A DNA stretch of 64,000 bases from Hanleya hanleyi (GCA_036873755.1 JAVTVY010025378.1:1-64000), one strand, 5' to 3'; positions 18,006 to 26,914 are shown, numbered from the stretch's first letter. Program-made: numbers and translations. The notes: a model not told the origin generated them from the sequence alone.

Positions 18006-18430
18006 TGTACGTGCCTTACCAGTGCCATACGCCCAGCTATGTCGACTACTACAAGAAACAAACGGGAGGAAACTTGCCCGTGTTTAGCGGGGCACGCATG
18101 CAACGCGGTCACGGATTGGGGAACATCCTGGGTAGCATTATGAAAACGTTTTTACCCATGGTGACACGGGGTGTGAAAGCGGTGGGAAAACAAGCGGTAC
18201 GCAGTGGATTACGCGTGGCCGGTGATGTGATGGAAGGCACAGCACCCCGACAAGCTTTGAAACGCCGGACTAAAGAAGCAGGCAGCGTTTTGATCGCCAA
18301 AGCCCTTAAAAGACAAAGACCCACACGACCCCCATTCATTCAACGTCCAACACCCCAGAGGAGAAGGACTAAGCCCCAGAAGAAGAAGAAAAAGAAGAGA
18401 CGTACTAGTAGGAGAGACATCTTCGCATAA
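18005..18430 (+). CDS. Basic minor virion protein, pVI/pX-like
   Basis: The 141-residue product begins YxxCHTPSYVDYYKKQTGG and contains RGHGLGNILGSIMKTFLPM, a Gly/hydrophobic amphipathic segment, then VGKQAVRSGLRVAGDV, and a very basic tail with a KKKKKKRR run. The same QRGHGLG...LP...VGK layout is seen in adenovirus pVI/pX-like proteins reported for Polintons and adintoviruses; a membrane-active plus DNA-binding role is inferred. It overlaps both neighbours: TAATG at each junction. The Polinton 2 copy (52503) is open throughout. Confidence 0.65.
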   Translation: MYVPYQCHTPSYVDYYKKQTGGNLPVFSGARMQRGHGLGNILGSIMKTFLPMVTRGVKAVGKQAVRSGLRVAGDVMEGTAPRQALKRRTKEAGSVLIAKALKRQRPTRPPFIQRPTPQRRRTKPQKKKKKKRRTSRRDIFA

Positions 18431-19740
18431 TGGCCTACATTCACTCCGAGTCGTGTCCGTCTACCAACAGTGAATTGGATTTGTGGACTACTCCACCCAC
18501 CCAAACGAGTGTAGGCGAAGGACGTTGGGTAGAACATCGACCCCTGGCTAGCCTGACGGGGGTGGGGCCCGTAGAATTTACCATTGAAAACAAAGATACG
18601 GCCTACCTGGATTTAGCTCACACCTACTTGTACGTGAAAGCCAAAATAACGAATAGGGACGGGACGGACATAGCGGTCGATGCGCCAGTAGGCCCGGTGA
18701 ATGTTTGGCTGCACTCCTTGTTCCAACAGGTGGATATAGGTCTGAACGATAAACTCATCAGTATGTCCACCAATACGTACCCGTACCGAGCCTACATGGA
18801 GACGATGTTGTCGTACGGTATTGATGCCAAAGAATCACACTTACAAGCTGAGCTGTACTTCAGGGATAGACCCGGATACCTGCCCAACATAACCGGTGCC
18901 AATGCTGGGTTCGAGTCACGCAAAAAACTGGCAGCCAAAAGCAAGTCCATCGATATGATGGGACGACTGCACGCCGATCTGTTCATGCAAGACCGCTACA
19001 TGATGAACGGTGTATCCATCAAGATCAAGTTGATCCGGTCCTTACCCAAGTTCGCCTTAATGGCCGGTGGAGAGGGCGATATCGATTACCAGATCGTCAT
19101 TGAAGATGCAGCCCTGTTTGTCCGTACGGTAGATTTGCAACAGGGTGTGTTGCTGGGTCACATGGAAGCCTTAGCGAAAAAACCAGCCATGTACCCCATC
19201 CGACGCGTACAGACCAAGGTATTCTCTGTGCCCACAGGTACGATGATGGCCAATCGTGAAAATTTATTTCTAGGGGATCTGCCTAAACGTCTTACCCTGG
19301 CGTGTGTGACCAACACCGCATTCAATGGAAATTGGGCTGAGAATCCGTTCAATTTTAAACATTTCAACATTAACTTTGTGGCACTGCACGTGGCCGGCCA
19401 TCAAATTCCAGCCCGACCCTTACAACCGGACTTTACTAAGGAAAACTATGTGCGGACCTACCTGAACCTGTTTACAGCTACAGGACAAAACAACCAGGAC
19501 GAAGGCAATACCATCAGTCGAGACGACTTTATGAAGGGATACACATTGTTCGCCTTTGACCTCACCCCCACCTTGGAACACGATCATCAACTGGCTTTGC
19601 TCAAGAAAGGAAACCTACGCTTGGAACTGCGTTTCTCCGTCCCTGTACCCGACACCATTAACGTGATTTGCTACGCCGAGTTTGATAACGTCATCAGCGT
19701 GGATCACCAAAGAAACGTGCTGTGTGACTTTCCCACCTAA
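18430..19740 (+). CDS. Major capsid protein (double jelly-roll, hexon-like)
   Basis: The 436-residue intact ORF starts MAYIHSESCPSTNSELDLW. This SECLPS/SESCPS start, followed by PVEFTIENKDTAYLDLAHTYLYVKAKI, VWLHSLFQQVDIGLNDKLIS and a C-terminal FNFKHFNINFVALHVAGHQIPARPL, is the signature of the animal Polinton MCP family often annotated in hosts as 'F54H12.2-like'. It should form pseudo-hexameric capsomers. It overlaps the previous stop by one base and is followed after 1 bp by the protease. Polinton 2 retains N- and C-terminal parts split by a LINE. Confidence 0.93.
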   Translation: MAYIHSESCPSTNSELDLWTTPPTQTSVGEGRWVEHRPLASLTGVGPVEFTIENKDTAYLDLAHTYLYVKAKITNRDGTDIAVDAPVGPVNVWLHSLFQQVDIGLNDKLISMSTNTYPYRAYMETMLSYGIDAKESHLQAELYFRDRPGYLPNITGANAGFESRKKLAAKSKSIDMMGRLHADLFMQDRYMMNGVSIKIKLIRSLPKFALMAGGEGDIDYQIVIEDAALFVRTVDLQQGVLLGHMEALAKKPAMYPIRRVQTKVFSVPTGTMMANRENLFLGDLPKRLTLACVTNTAFNGNWAENPFNFKHFNINFVALHVAGHQIPARPLQPDFTKENYVRTYLNLFTATGQNNQDEGNTISRDDFMKGYTLFAFDLTPTLEHDHQLALLKKGNLRLELRFSVPVPDTINVICYAEFDNVISVDHQRNVLCDFPT

Positions 19741-19741
19741 G

Positions 19742-20216
19742 ATGGATACAGAGCAGCTGATGAGCATACTCCAGCGAGATCCCAAGATCCCCTTTCGAGG
19801 TGTGTTTCCACGCAATGTGTTTCCCACTCACTCCACTACCCCAGCAGCCTACATCTTGAATACAGACACAAAGAGTCGACCCGGTGAACATTGGATAGCG
19901 GTGTACGTGGACACCCAAGGCCAAGGGGAATACTTTGATTCCTACGGACTTGCACCCCTCCATGCCGATTTGGTGAAATTCATGGACGTCTCTACGACAG
20001 AGTGGCGTTGGAATACGCAAAGATTACAAGGCCCCTTGAGTAGTGTGCGGACAGTACTGTGTGTTTTATCTCACTCACCGGAGTAGAGGACATTCACTGC
20101 CTACCATTGTACATATGTTTGATGATTATTGTCAAGCCGAAGACCGGGATGTCCTCGTCTATGACTGGACGGCCTCTCGTTTTAATGTGCATGCTCCATT
20201 TCTCTGGTTAACTTAA
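19742..20216 (+). CDS. Adenain-like capsid maturation protease, frameshifted at the active site
   Basis: The product (start MDTEQLMSIL) belongs to the adenovirus protease/Ulp1 cysteine protease family of Polintons. His is in GEHWIAVYVD (H50) and the acidic residue in EYFDSYG (D66). The third catalytic element, the Cys of a VCGQY motif, lies exactly where the frame breaks: a one-base loss near 20046 sends translation to a stop at 20086. The other frame carries GQYCVFYLTH and continues to 20216. AATAAA at 20281-20286 follows. Two later copies of the 3' half exist in Polinton 2. As written, the protease would be inactive. Confidence 0.85.
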
Positions 20217-20280
20217 TGTACTCTGCGCGCGCATCTTGTTTTATTATTATTATCGTTATGACGTTGTTGTTCTGACGTTG

Positions 20281-20286
20281 AATAAA
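20281..20286 (+). other. Polyadenylation signal of the capsid/protease block
   Basis: AATAAA lies 65 bp after the protease stop, before the converging tRNA and polymerase genes. Confidence 0.5.
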
Positions 20287-20431
20287 AATGATGATGAAAA
20301 AACACAAGGATGGGTTTTGACTTTCTTTTTTTTATTTAAGTCAACAAGCAAGGAGTTATACAACTATAGAATACAAATAGTAGGGGTATGTACACACATA
20401 GAATAGTAGTGATTAAGGTACATAAAAGTTT

Positions 20432-20516
20432 TGTCAGGAGTAGGATTTGAACCTACGCAGGGTATCACCCCACCGGCACTTAATACCGGCGCCTTAGACC
20501 ACTCGGCCATCCCGAC
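20432..20516 (-). tRNA. tRNA-Leu (anticodon UAA)
   Basis: The minus strand folds as a class II tRNA. The acceptor stem is GTCGGGA/TCCTGAC with discriminator A. The D-arm/A box is TGGCCGAGTGG. The anticodon stem is CCGGT/GCCGG around the loop ATTAAGT, giving anticodon TAA. A long variable arm (TGGGGTGATACCC) follows, then a T-arm GTAGG-TTCAAAT-CCTAC containing the B box. A TTTT pol III terminator lies a few bases downstream (minus strand, near 20425). No intron is present. It lies between the convergent protease and polymerase genes, inside the Polinton. The short protein frames that cover it are spurious. Confidence 0.9.
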
Positions 20517-20567
20517 TTTTACAGTTTTATAACTCGTGACTCCACAGTTATTAGTGTTCCACATTTT

Positions 20568-23500
20568 TTACAAGTCCAAGTAGGTAGTGCTCACACCGTC
20601 GGCCAATACTTTCCGTTTCGGATAAAAGAAAGTAAAGGCGTCTCGTTGCTGGATATAAGTGCGCATCTGGTGGTCCACCACCCGGAATCCTCGGTTGGTC
20701 CCACTGGCACTGGCCTGGCTCTGCAATACACCCAGGTAGAGATCTTTGTCGATGGCAGGGTCACGTCGGTTGACGCCTTTACAACTAAACTTGTTGTTTC
20801 CATCTCCTCCGTAACAATAGTACGTCTTGGACGACAGGGCGATCATGGCATCTCCACTCCACTCGAGTTTAAACAGACCCGGCGTCCGCTTGTCGTAGGT
20901 GTAGTGGTCGCGTCGAGGTAGCCACAGGTCCCGATCCGCTTCATACTGGGCCCGTAACTCGGGTTTCACCAGGGACTCCCAATCGGCGTTGGAGACGGCC
21001 ATGTAGGCCGAATCTGTGTCCATCTCCATCAACTGCCAGTCTGAGGGATTAAAATAGACACCCATGAAGTCGTAGAGAAACTGCAACATCCTCAGCTTGG
21101 CCACCTGATAGACCATACATCCAATCTGCAGGGGTAAATTGTACCGGATAGTCTTCTTAGCTGAAGTGACTTCATAGGTGTCGTCATCGATGACCTCCAC
21201 GGATCGAAACAGTGGGGAATTCACTTTTTTGCAGGCTTGGGCAGTCGTGCAAATGTTCACGTTGACGTGCTTATCCTGGTTGGTTACCGTTTTTCCATAA
21301 TAACCATTGCCAGTGAGTTTCCAACATTCAGCCATGATGGCCTGACTCGGGTATTCATCACCTTGACGACGGGCCGCCGTGACGAGCTCAGCCTTGTCCG
21401 CAAAACAAGCCTCGGGGACATACTGGATGACTTGATAGATTTGAGTAATTTCCAAACCGTGCTTCATGTACCACTGCAATAAGGGGGTGCCCAGCAAGAT
21501 TTTGTCCGCCCACATACTCCCAATCAACATGCGGCGTGGTTGAGGTAAACACTCGTGTTGCTCTGCGTAGGTGCGCATGGTCTCCCCAATATCATCCCGA
21601 CCCACCAGCGTATTCTTGAAGATAGGCGGACACTGGGCGAAGAGAGGCTTGAGAGTGTCGGGAACATGCAGGTCGCATTCTACAAAGCCGTAGAGCTGCC
21701 CCGAACGAATGGCGTCCAACATCTGTGGCAGACTCAGCAGTCGCCGACGACTCAACGGGTACTCACGCTCTTTTAGGAACCGTTGTAAATGGGGACGGGC
21801 CTGGCACAGGGTGTGAAATTCACACTCCCACATTTCAATCAAATGGTAGCCTCGCTCTTTCACATAATCTCCGTTGGCCACTACTTCCTCCCGTAATTCT
21901 AAGGGTGTTTTCCCGCGTCGCTCATTAAAACGACCTGCGCTGAAATGACATTCGTGGCCGTGCCAGTAACAGCCATAAAACTGGAAAACAGTGGGTGTTC
22001 CTTGTACATGGGCAAATCCATCGACGGGGAGACGCCGATCGCCTATCCGCTTCTCAGTGGCGTTGGTCTGGTGTCGTATATAAATACCCCGTCGATAGGC
22101 TTCCCACTCCAACCACTGGTCGGCAAGATGTTTGTGAGGCAACCGTTGGGGTGTAAAATGACGCCCTTCCGCCAACCAACGTGTATAATGACCACTGGGC
22201 ATAGGTTGGGCGAGTGACCACAGGTAGAGGGCATTAGCATCAAAGCCAATGATTTTGGCAACGGGTTTTCCACTGGGGAGAGTCGTGACATCCTTCTCGT
22301 GGTAGCGGTGAAAAATAAGACTGGGCCCGCCCACAATGTTATCTTTCAGACAATTATGCATGTCCGCATCTTTCTGTTGTACCAGCGAGAAGTAAGTGGA
22401 ACACTCTTGAAACAAATGGCGAAGGGCCAGCCCCGGTAAACTTAAGCACTCTTTAAAGATGTCCACGTGCATTTGGCGTTGAAAAAGTTGCACCATTTTC
22501 TCGGCCGCCTCTAGGAAAGGAACCACATCTAGGTTGTTGTACCATATGAGGAAATCTTCCAAGGTCTGCATATGTTCATCGTTCCATACCTGCTGTAGTT
22601 CACGGTACGTGTCTTCCGGACATTCCACTTGCTTCAAATCATCAAAGAAGGCGTGCCGAGATGGCAACTGTGTTTCCTGCAAACGGTCGAGCGATGATAT
22701 ATACGTGTAAGGGACCCTCCCTTTGGTTTGTGCACAGTTATAGGCCTTGACCCACTGATCATAGCTACAATTAGGAGCTAGGTAGTTGCGCACGTCCAGG
22801 AAATGCAGTGATGTAGTAGTGAGGGCCATGTGGTTGTTGATCTTCTTGATCACCGACTTGAGGGTATCGGACTGGGCCAAGTAAGGGTAGAGAAATTCCT
22901 TCACCATGTTCAGATCGTAACGCCCCGAGTTGAAGCCGAGCACCGGTAACTGAGTCAGGTATTGTAGGAACCGTAACTTCAATTTCTCCGCATACGGTTT
23001 CGGTAGAGGAACATCCTGCGACTGCACAGGCTGCGACTGCAGGGACTCGGACTCACACTCGGACTCGGACTCTTCATCATCGCTGAACGCTACACCCGGT
23101 ACAGGAATGCGGTCGTCCAGTTGGTCCAGGACGTGCTGAAACTTCACCACCAACAATGCCGTACTAGCCGCACTGACTTGCTCTAAATACTCCATCATGC
23201 GGGTAATCAACTCATGGGAGTTCCCCGTGGACACGAAACACACCGGAGCAGCGTCATAGCCAGGTACGTTGCTGGAAATACTGACACTCAGAGGAATATG
23301 GCGCTGCGTCCACTGTGTTTTGGCAGAAAACAGGTCCATGGGCTCCAACAGGGCTTCAAAGTCATAGCACGCCCGGTAGGGGAAATAACGGTCCTCTTCC
23401 GGTATGATGAGTCCCTCATCGGCCAGTTCCTGAAAAATAGTAGGTGCATTATGATACACGCCACCCGGATAGACTCGCTTGACACTGTTGTCACAGATTT

Positions 23501-24479
23501 TCTCGTGGCGATGTAAGTCGGTGGAGCGATGAAACACCCGATGGCATTGGGCACAACTGAAAGACTGAGCGTACTGGCTCATATTGGAGATCAGCGAAAA
23601 ATGACTCATGCCATTGTCGTCGAACACATTCACTTTCATCGTAGCAGCATACCGTTCTGTGGATCGCCGAACCAATTCAGCCACAAATGTATCGTCATCC
23701 TCCCGTCGTAATCGATAGACAAAGATATTAATATGAAACAGGGACTCCACGTCATCCAAATGCTTGAAGGGGACACCTCGGAAGTGCCGCTTATCCATGT
23801 CTTGCTGCTCTAAATATTGTTCCCAATACCCATCGGCCACTGTGTCACAACTCCGGGGGTCACACTCGTCCACATGCACGGCCAAACACCGAAACAGACA
23901 TTTGCGGTCTTTGTAGGGTCCCTTCTTCCCTACTGTTAATGCATACAGGCCGTGTCGATGAAGCAACCACGGAGGCAGTAGTACAGGAGCACCGATAGGA
24001 TGATCTCTCATTTTCGTGACGAAAAATGTGACGTTAGTCACCATTTGCACCAACCATTGCGTATTGGGGCGTTGCAGGCGGGCCCATTCCAATGGATCCA
24101 ACGTAGTGAGTTGCTCGACCACCGGCTCCAGAGAAATGGCATCCGTGATGGTGAATGGCTGGTCAAACACATACGAATTGTTACTGGGATAGAAATACCG
24201 CAGCTGGTCCGTCTTTTTGTGCCGTAAGATATACCCAAATGTCACATTCAATTTGAAGGCAGTGACCTGATCTTTAAAAATGTTATCGGCGTAAATAGGA
24301 AGATACGTGAGGTCCTCCAACCGAAAATTATACAAGTCCAATAGACGACGGTCACGGTGGAAACAATGGCGTATGGTAGCCCAGTGACGTTGATAAATGT
24401 CGCTGACACGCTCATCTTCAGGCAAGACTTCAACCGGAGGTACTGCTGGATCAAAGGGAAAATCTTCTCCACGTCTCAT
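20568..24479 (-). CDS. Protein-primed family B DNA polymerase
   Basis: This intact 1303-residue ORF replicates the element. The start MRRGEDF at 24479 is preferred over an upstream in-frame ATG at 24551 within the TIR, because the Polinton 2 homologue also begins MRR. An OTU-like segment comes first: KCLFRCLAVH (~193-202) with SHFSLI (~292-297). A C2H2 finger (CAQC...H...H, ~309-328) follows. Exonuclease motifs are YDFEALLEP (ExoI, ~372), GFNSGRYDLN (ExoII, ~514) and YNNLD (ExoIII, ~647). Polymerase motif A is GFDANALYLW (~745). An FQFYGCYWHGHEC endonuclease-like insert is at ~832. Motif B is KLTGNGYYGK (~1054) and motif C DTDS (~1154). It is transcribed from the right TIR toward the capsid block. 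Confidence 0.95.
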   Translation of the reverse strand: MRRGEDFPFDPAVPPVEVLPEDERVSDIYQRHWATIRHCFHRDRRLLDLYNFRLEDLTYLPIYADNIFKDQVTAFKLNVTFGYILRHKKTDQLRYFYPSNNSYVFDQPFTITDAISLEPVVEQLTTLDPLEWARLQRPNTQWLVQMVTNVTFFVTKMRDHPIGAPVLLPPWLLHRHGLYALTVGKKGPYKDRKCLFRCLAVHVDECDPRSCDTVADGYWEQYLEQQDMDKRHFRGVPFKHLDDVESLFHINIFVYRLRREDDDTFVAELVRRSTERYAATMKVNVFDDNGMSHFSLISNMSQYAQSFSCAQCHRVFHRSTDLHRHEKICDNSVKRVYPGGVYHNAPTIFQELADEGLIIPEEDRYFPYRACYDFEALLEPMDLFSAKTQWTQRHIPLSVSISSNVPGYDAAPVCFVSTGNSHELITRMMEYLEQVSAASTALLVVKFQHVLDQLDDRIPVPGVAFSDDEESESECESESLQSQPVQSQDVPLPKPYAEKLKLRFLQYLTQLPVLGFNSGRYDLNMVKEFLYPYLAQSDTLKSVIKKINNHMALTTTSLHFLDVRNYLAPNCSYDQWVKAYNCAQTKGRVPYTYISSLDRLQETQLPSRHAFFDDLKQVECPEDTYRELQQVWNDEHMQTLEDFLIWYNNLDVVPFLEAAEKMVQLFQRQMHVDIFKECLSLPGLALRHLFQECSTYFSLVQQKDADMHNCLKDNIVGGPSLIFHRYHEKDVTTLPSGKPVAKIIGFDANALYLWSLAQPMPSGHYTRWLAEGRHFTPQRLPHKHLADQWLEWEAYRRGIYIRHQTNATEKRIGDRRLPVDGFAHVQGTPTVFQFYGCYWHGHECHFSAGRFNERRGKTPLELREEVVANGDYVKERGYHLIEMWECEFHTLCQARPHLQRFLKEREYPLSRRRLLSLPQMLDAIRSGQLYGFVECDLHVPDTLKPLFAQCPPIFKNTLVGRDDIGETMRTYAEQHECLPQPRRMLIGSMWADKILLGTPLLQWYMKHGLEITQIYQVIQYVPEACFADKAELVTAARRQGDEYPSQAIMAECWKLTGNGYYGKTVTNQDKHVNVNICTTAQACKKVNSPLFRSVEVIDDDTYEVTSAKKTIRYNLPLQIGCMVYQVAKLRMLQFLYDFMGVYFNPSDWQLMEMDTDSAYMAVSNADWESLVKPELRAQYEADRDLWLPRRDHYTYDKRTPGLFKLEWSGDAMIALSSKTYYCYGGDGNNKFSCKGVNRRDPAIDKDLYLGVLQSQASASGTNRGFRVVDHQMRTYIQQRDAFTFFYPKRKVLADGVSTTYLDL

Positions 24480-24602
24480 GCTTTTCGTCTTATTACAAGC
24501 GGCTAGGCAGGCAGGAGGACTGGTTGGCAGGCTGGCTGGCTGGCTGATCAAGTCAGGTCAGGTAAGTCAGATTGAATACATCCTTTCCCTAAAAATCAAC
24601 TC

Positions 24603-24610
24603 CTTTTATA
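24603..24610 (-). promoter_or_regulatory. TATA box in right TIR, facing PolB
   Basis: TATAAAAG on the minus strand lies about 125 bp before the polymerase ATG at 24479; it is the mirror of 5593-5600. Confidence 0.6.
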
Positions 24611-24624
24611 CATTTTACTACTCG

Positions 24625-25135
24625 CGGCCATCTTGTACCCACCTCCCACATGGCGGCCATCTTGTACCCACCTCCCACATGGCGGCCATCTTGTACCCAC
24701 CTCCCACATGGCGGCCATCTTGTACCCACCTCCCACATGGCGGCCATCTTGTACCCCCCTCCCACGTGGCGGCCATACCCACCTCCCACATGGCGGCCAT
24801 CTTGTACCCACCTCCCACATGGCGGCCATCTTGTACCCACCTCCCACATGGCGGCCATCTTGTACCCACCTCCCACATGGTGGCCATCTTGTCCCACCTC
24901 CCACATGGCGGCCATCTTGTACCCACCTCCCACATGGCGGCCATCTTGTACCCACCTCCACATGGCGGCCATCTTGTACCCACCTCCCACATCTTGCACT
25001 GACTGACACTGGCGGCCATCTTGTACCCACCTCCCACATGGCGGCCATCTTGTACCCACCTCCCACATGGCGGCCATCTTGTACCCACCTCCCACATGGC
25101 GGCCATCTTGTACCCACCTCCCACATGGCGGCCAT
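24625..25135 (-). repeat. TIR array, about 19 units
   Basis: Units of GTGGGAGGTGGGTACAAGATGGCCGCCAT (minus strand), mostly 28-29 bp apart, with a few degenerate ones (a unit lacking CAAGATG near 24770; a TGGCCACC variant near 24880). Confidence 0.85.
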
Positions 25136-25477
25136 ACGCATGCGCACACCGCCCCATTTTACACACTTATGACGTCACACCAGGTTCTGCGCATGCGCAG
25201 TGAGGCGCTATTCCCTCAATTTACGCCTTGTATACTACTTTCATATTCCATCTACAACTCAAACAATAAAACATTTCGGCGTCCGATATCGAATTCAGGA
25301 TACCGTTTTACATGTATTTGCAAATATTCCGTTCATATAGAATTACATATTCATCTGAATACTACAGAGATAGTAATTCTTCAAAAAGGAAAATGACTGT
25401 GCGACAGTTGGTTCCATGGAGAAATTGTCTTCCGAAGCGTTTTATTTTGGGTATACTGGGATATGAAAGAGACATAC

Positions 25478-25645
25478 CGCATGACGGGATATTCTCTGTC
25501 CATTGTCCATTTCTGCAAATCATGAAAGAGCCACTGCTCAGCCTATATCCCTCATTACAGGTATATTTGACTGTTCCTCCTTCTGTCCATGTTGTACCTT
25601 CGTGTCGCCCATTTGGAACCTGAGGCGGTTGACCACAGCTTCTTA
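25478..25645 (-). CDS. Host gene exon: complete sushi (CCP) domain
   Basis: The 168 bp exon has AG/GT borders (acceptor ...AATCACAG, donor GTATGTCT) and phase 1 at both ends. It encodes CGQPPQVPNGRHEG...YTCNEGYRLSSG...MICRNGQWTENIPSC, with the four Cys and the conserved Trp of a complement control protein module. It is the last recognisable exon of the minus-strand gene before the Polinton. Its twin is 28971-29138. Confidence 0.8.
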
Positions 25646-26152
25646 CTGTGATTTAAAAATATGAACGGGTAAATATTATTACAGTCTATGGTATGTCTTA
25701 TGGTTCTCAATGAGCAGTGAATCTGGCCTCCTCTCATCGCATGTTGATTCCGACATAGAAATATTAGTGCATATTGAAGCGATATGCAAGAACTGGGCAA
25801 AATTGACGACGTCTGGCGACTAAAAAGCAACCAGATGACTCTACAGCAAAGCATTCGTCGATACCTAACATTCAGACCAGAGAATTCGGTGGATTCTCTG
25901 ACGTAGCCTTAGCATCTCAGCCGCACCCAAAGTTTTTTTTGAATTGTTGAACCGATCATTGCAACTCTCTTATATTACACTTCTTCAAGAGAATAAAACC
26001 CACTGTACTTAAATAATTACTCAAATTAATAAAAATATTAATTATTATTAATTATTATTATTAATTACACTTAATCAAATTACTTGTAATAAGATAATTA
26101 CTTCAACAGAAAAGCAAAGGAATGAAGATATGCCAGATGAAATATTCTTTAC

Positions 26153-26332
26153 CACACCCAGGAATTCTCCCAGACCACTAACCAGTACTTTCACATCGCC
26201 TTCTGGCCGGTTCGACTAACACAAATCCGATGTTACACGTGTATGTAGCCAATGATCCCTCACTTGCCGAGCTGGTAGTGGCCCCTGCGGTTTGACTATT
26301 ACTCACTGTAACGGCGGTACAGCAAGTTGTCA
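26153..26332 (-). pseudogene. Host gene exon: sushi domain with premature stop
   Basis: The 180 bp exon has good splice borders and phase 1 ends, and encodes CCTAVTVSNSQTAG...YTCNIGFVL...RRCESTG. The next codon is TAG where the twin exon 29503-29682 has CAG (Gln). The open module resumes with WSGRIPGC. Unless the exon is skipped (it is 180 bp, a multiple of three), the encoded protein would end here. Confidence 0.75.
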
Positions 26333-26576
26333 CTGACGGAAGAGAATACTGCTACAATATCGTTCTGTATATATATATATATCTAAAATTAACACGGGTG
26401 TGTCTACATGCGACAGAGAGGTCCAATTGCTGCCTGTCTTTAGCATCTTGCCGAAGGCACACTTGACAGTCACCCAGTCACATTGTCCTGACATCGGGAC
26501 AACCAAGCCTTAATCTATTCTTTGAATACTGAGCGCTGAGCGAGGAAGCAACAAGTTCCACTTTTAAAGTCTTAGG

Positions 26577-26770
26577 CATGACCAATCAAATCCAAATCGC
26601 TGATCTGCATTCTTAATCCATATAATTTTCGTTGTATTCGTTATCTAGAGTTTGATGTATCTCAGCTATGCGTTGACTGTGAATGTTCAAATGAACACCA
26701 TGGGGATATTGAAATACATGAGTTCATACGACCCCTAGCCACGGGTTAAGCGGAATGAACACCATGTCGC
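26577..26770 (-). mobile_element. Solo 3' fragment of Penelope-like element
   Basis: The sequence matches the post-ORF tail of the element at 59859-60775 (landmarks GATGTATCTCAG, TGTTCA, CCCCTAGCC, GGGTTAAGCGGAA), diverged. It lies in an intron of the sushi gene. Confidence 0.6.
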
Positions 26771-26810
26771 GGGTATTAGCTAGTAGGATATAAAACTGTC
26801 GTGAACTGAC

Positions 26811-26914
26811 CTTTAATACAGCGGGTTTTACTTCCTGACCAAGTTCCATCTACCAGGCAGATTCGCTCGCTGGATCCACTGAGCAGGTGGTCCTTGTCAC
26901 AAGTGAACTCAACC
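26811..26914 (-). CDS. Host gene exon: second half of a split sushi domain
   Basis: The 104 bp exon has acceptor TTATCTCTCAG and donor GTCAGT. It encodes VEFTCDKDHLLSGSSERIC, then a W-containing strand and a final Cys. It joins in frame to exon 28141-28257 (split codon CG|G), as in many CCP modules divided by a phase 2 intron. Confidence 0.75.

Larger units (their letters stand above)
5163..25239. mobile_element. Polinton/Maverick element 1, ~20.1 kb, nearly intact
   Basis: The element is bounded by inverted repeats starting AGTAGTATACAAGG, the AGT... terminus expected for Polintons. It carries the full diagnostic set: protein-primed PolB, integrase, packaging ATPase, major and minor capsid proteins and adenain-like protease. 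PolB is encoded on the opposite strand at the right end, converging on the capsid/protease block. The six bases outside each end are TTCTCA (left) and TTCATA (right), so a perfect 6 bp target duplication is absent. Three ORFs have single-base frameshifts, so the copy is either recently inactivated or carries assembly errors. There is no envelope-like fusion protein that I recognise, but a single-pass mucin-like membrane protein is present. Confidence 0.95.
24487..25239 (-). repeat. Right terminal inverted repeat of Polinton 1 (753 bp)
   Basis: It is the inverted counterpart of 5163-5712. It is longer because its array has about 19 units instead of eight. Outer sites are conserved: TGCGCATGCGCA at 25188-25199 and TGACGTCA at 25170-25177. 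Long open frames across it in several frames (up to 186 codons) come from the repeat period and are not genes. Confidence 0.95.
25242..26450. repeat. Duplicated genomic block A of the sushi gene
   Basis: This block matches 28746-29880 (block B) over two exons and introns, starting TTCATATTCCATCTACAACTC in both. The Polinton's right end abuts the first shared bases. Intronic AT microsatellites differ between copies. Confidence 0.85.

Noticed and set aside
20364..20564. 66-codon minus-strand ORF at 20364-20564
   Set aside because: It is the translation of the tRNA-Leu gene and its flanks.
24480..24551. PolB start at 24551
   Set aside because: The extra 24 residues lie in the TIR and the homologue at 47681 begins at the equivalent of 24479 (MRR).
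24589..25200. Long ORFs (up to 186 codons) in several frames of both strands across the right TIR
   Set aside because: Each is a direct product of the 28-29 bp array (repeating MAAMWEVG or YPPPTWRPSC); the same happens in the left TIR. No independent coding signal.
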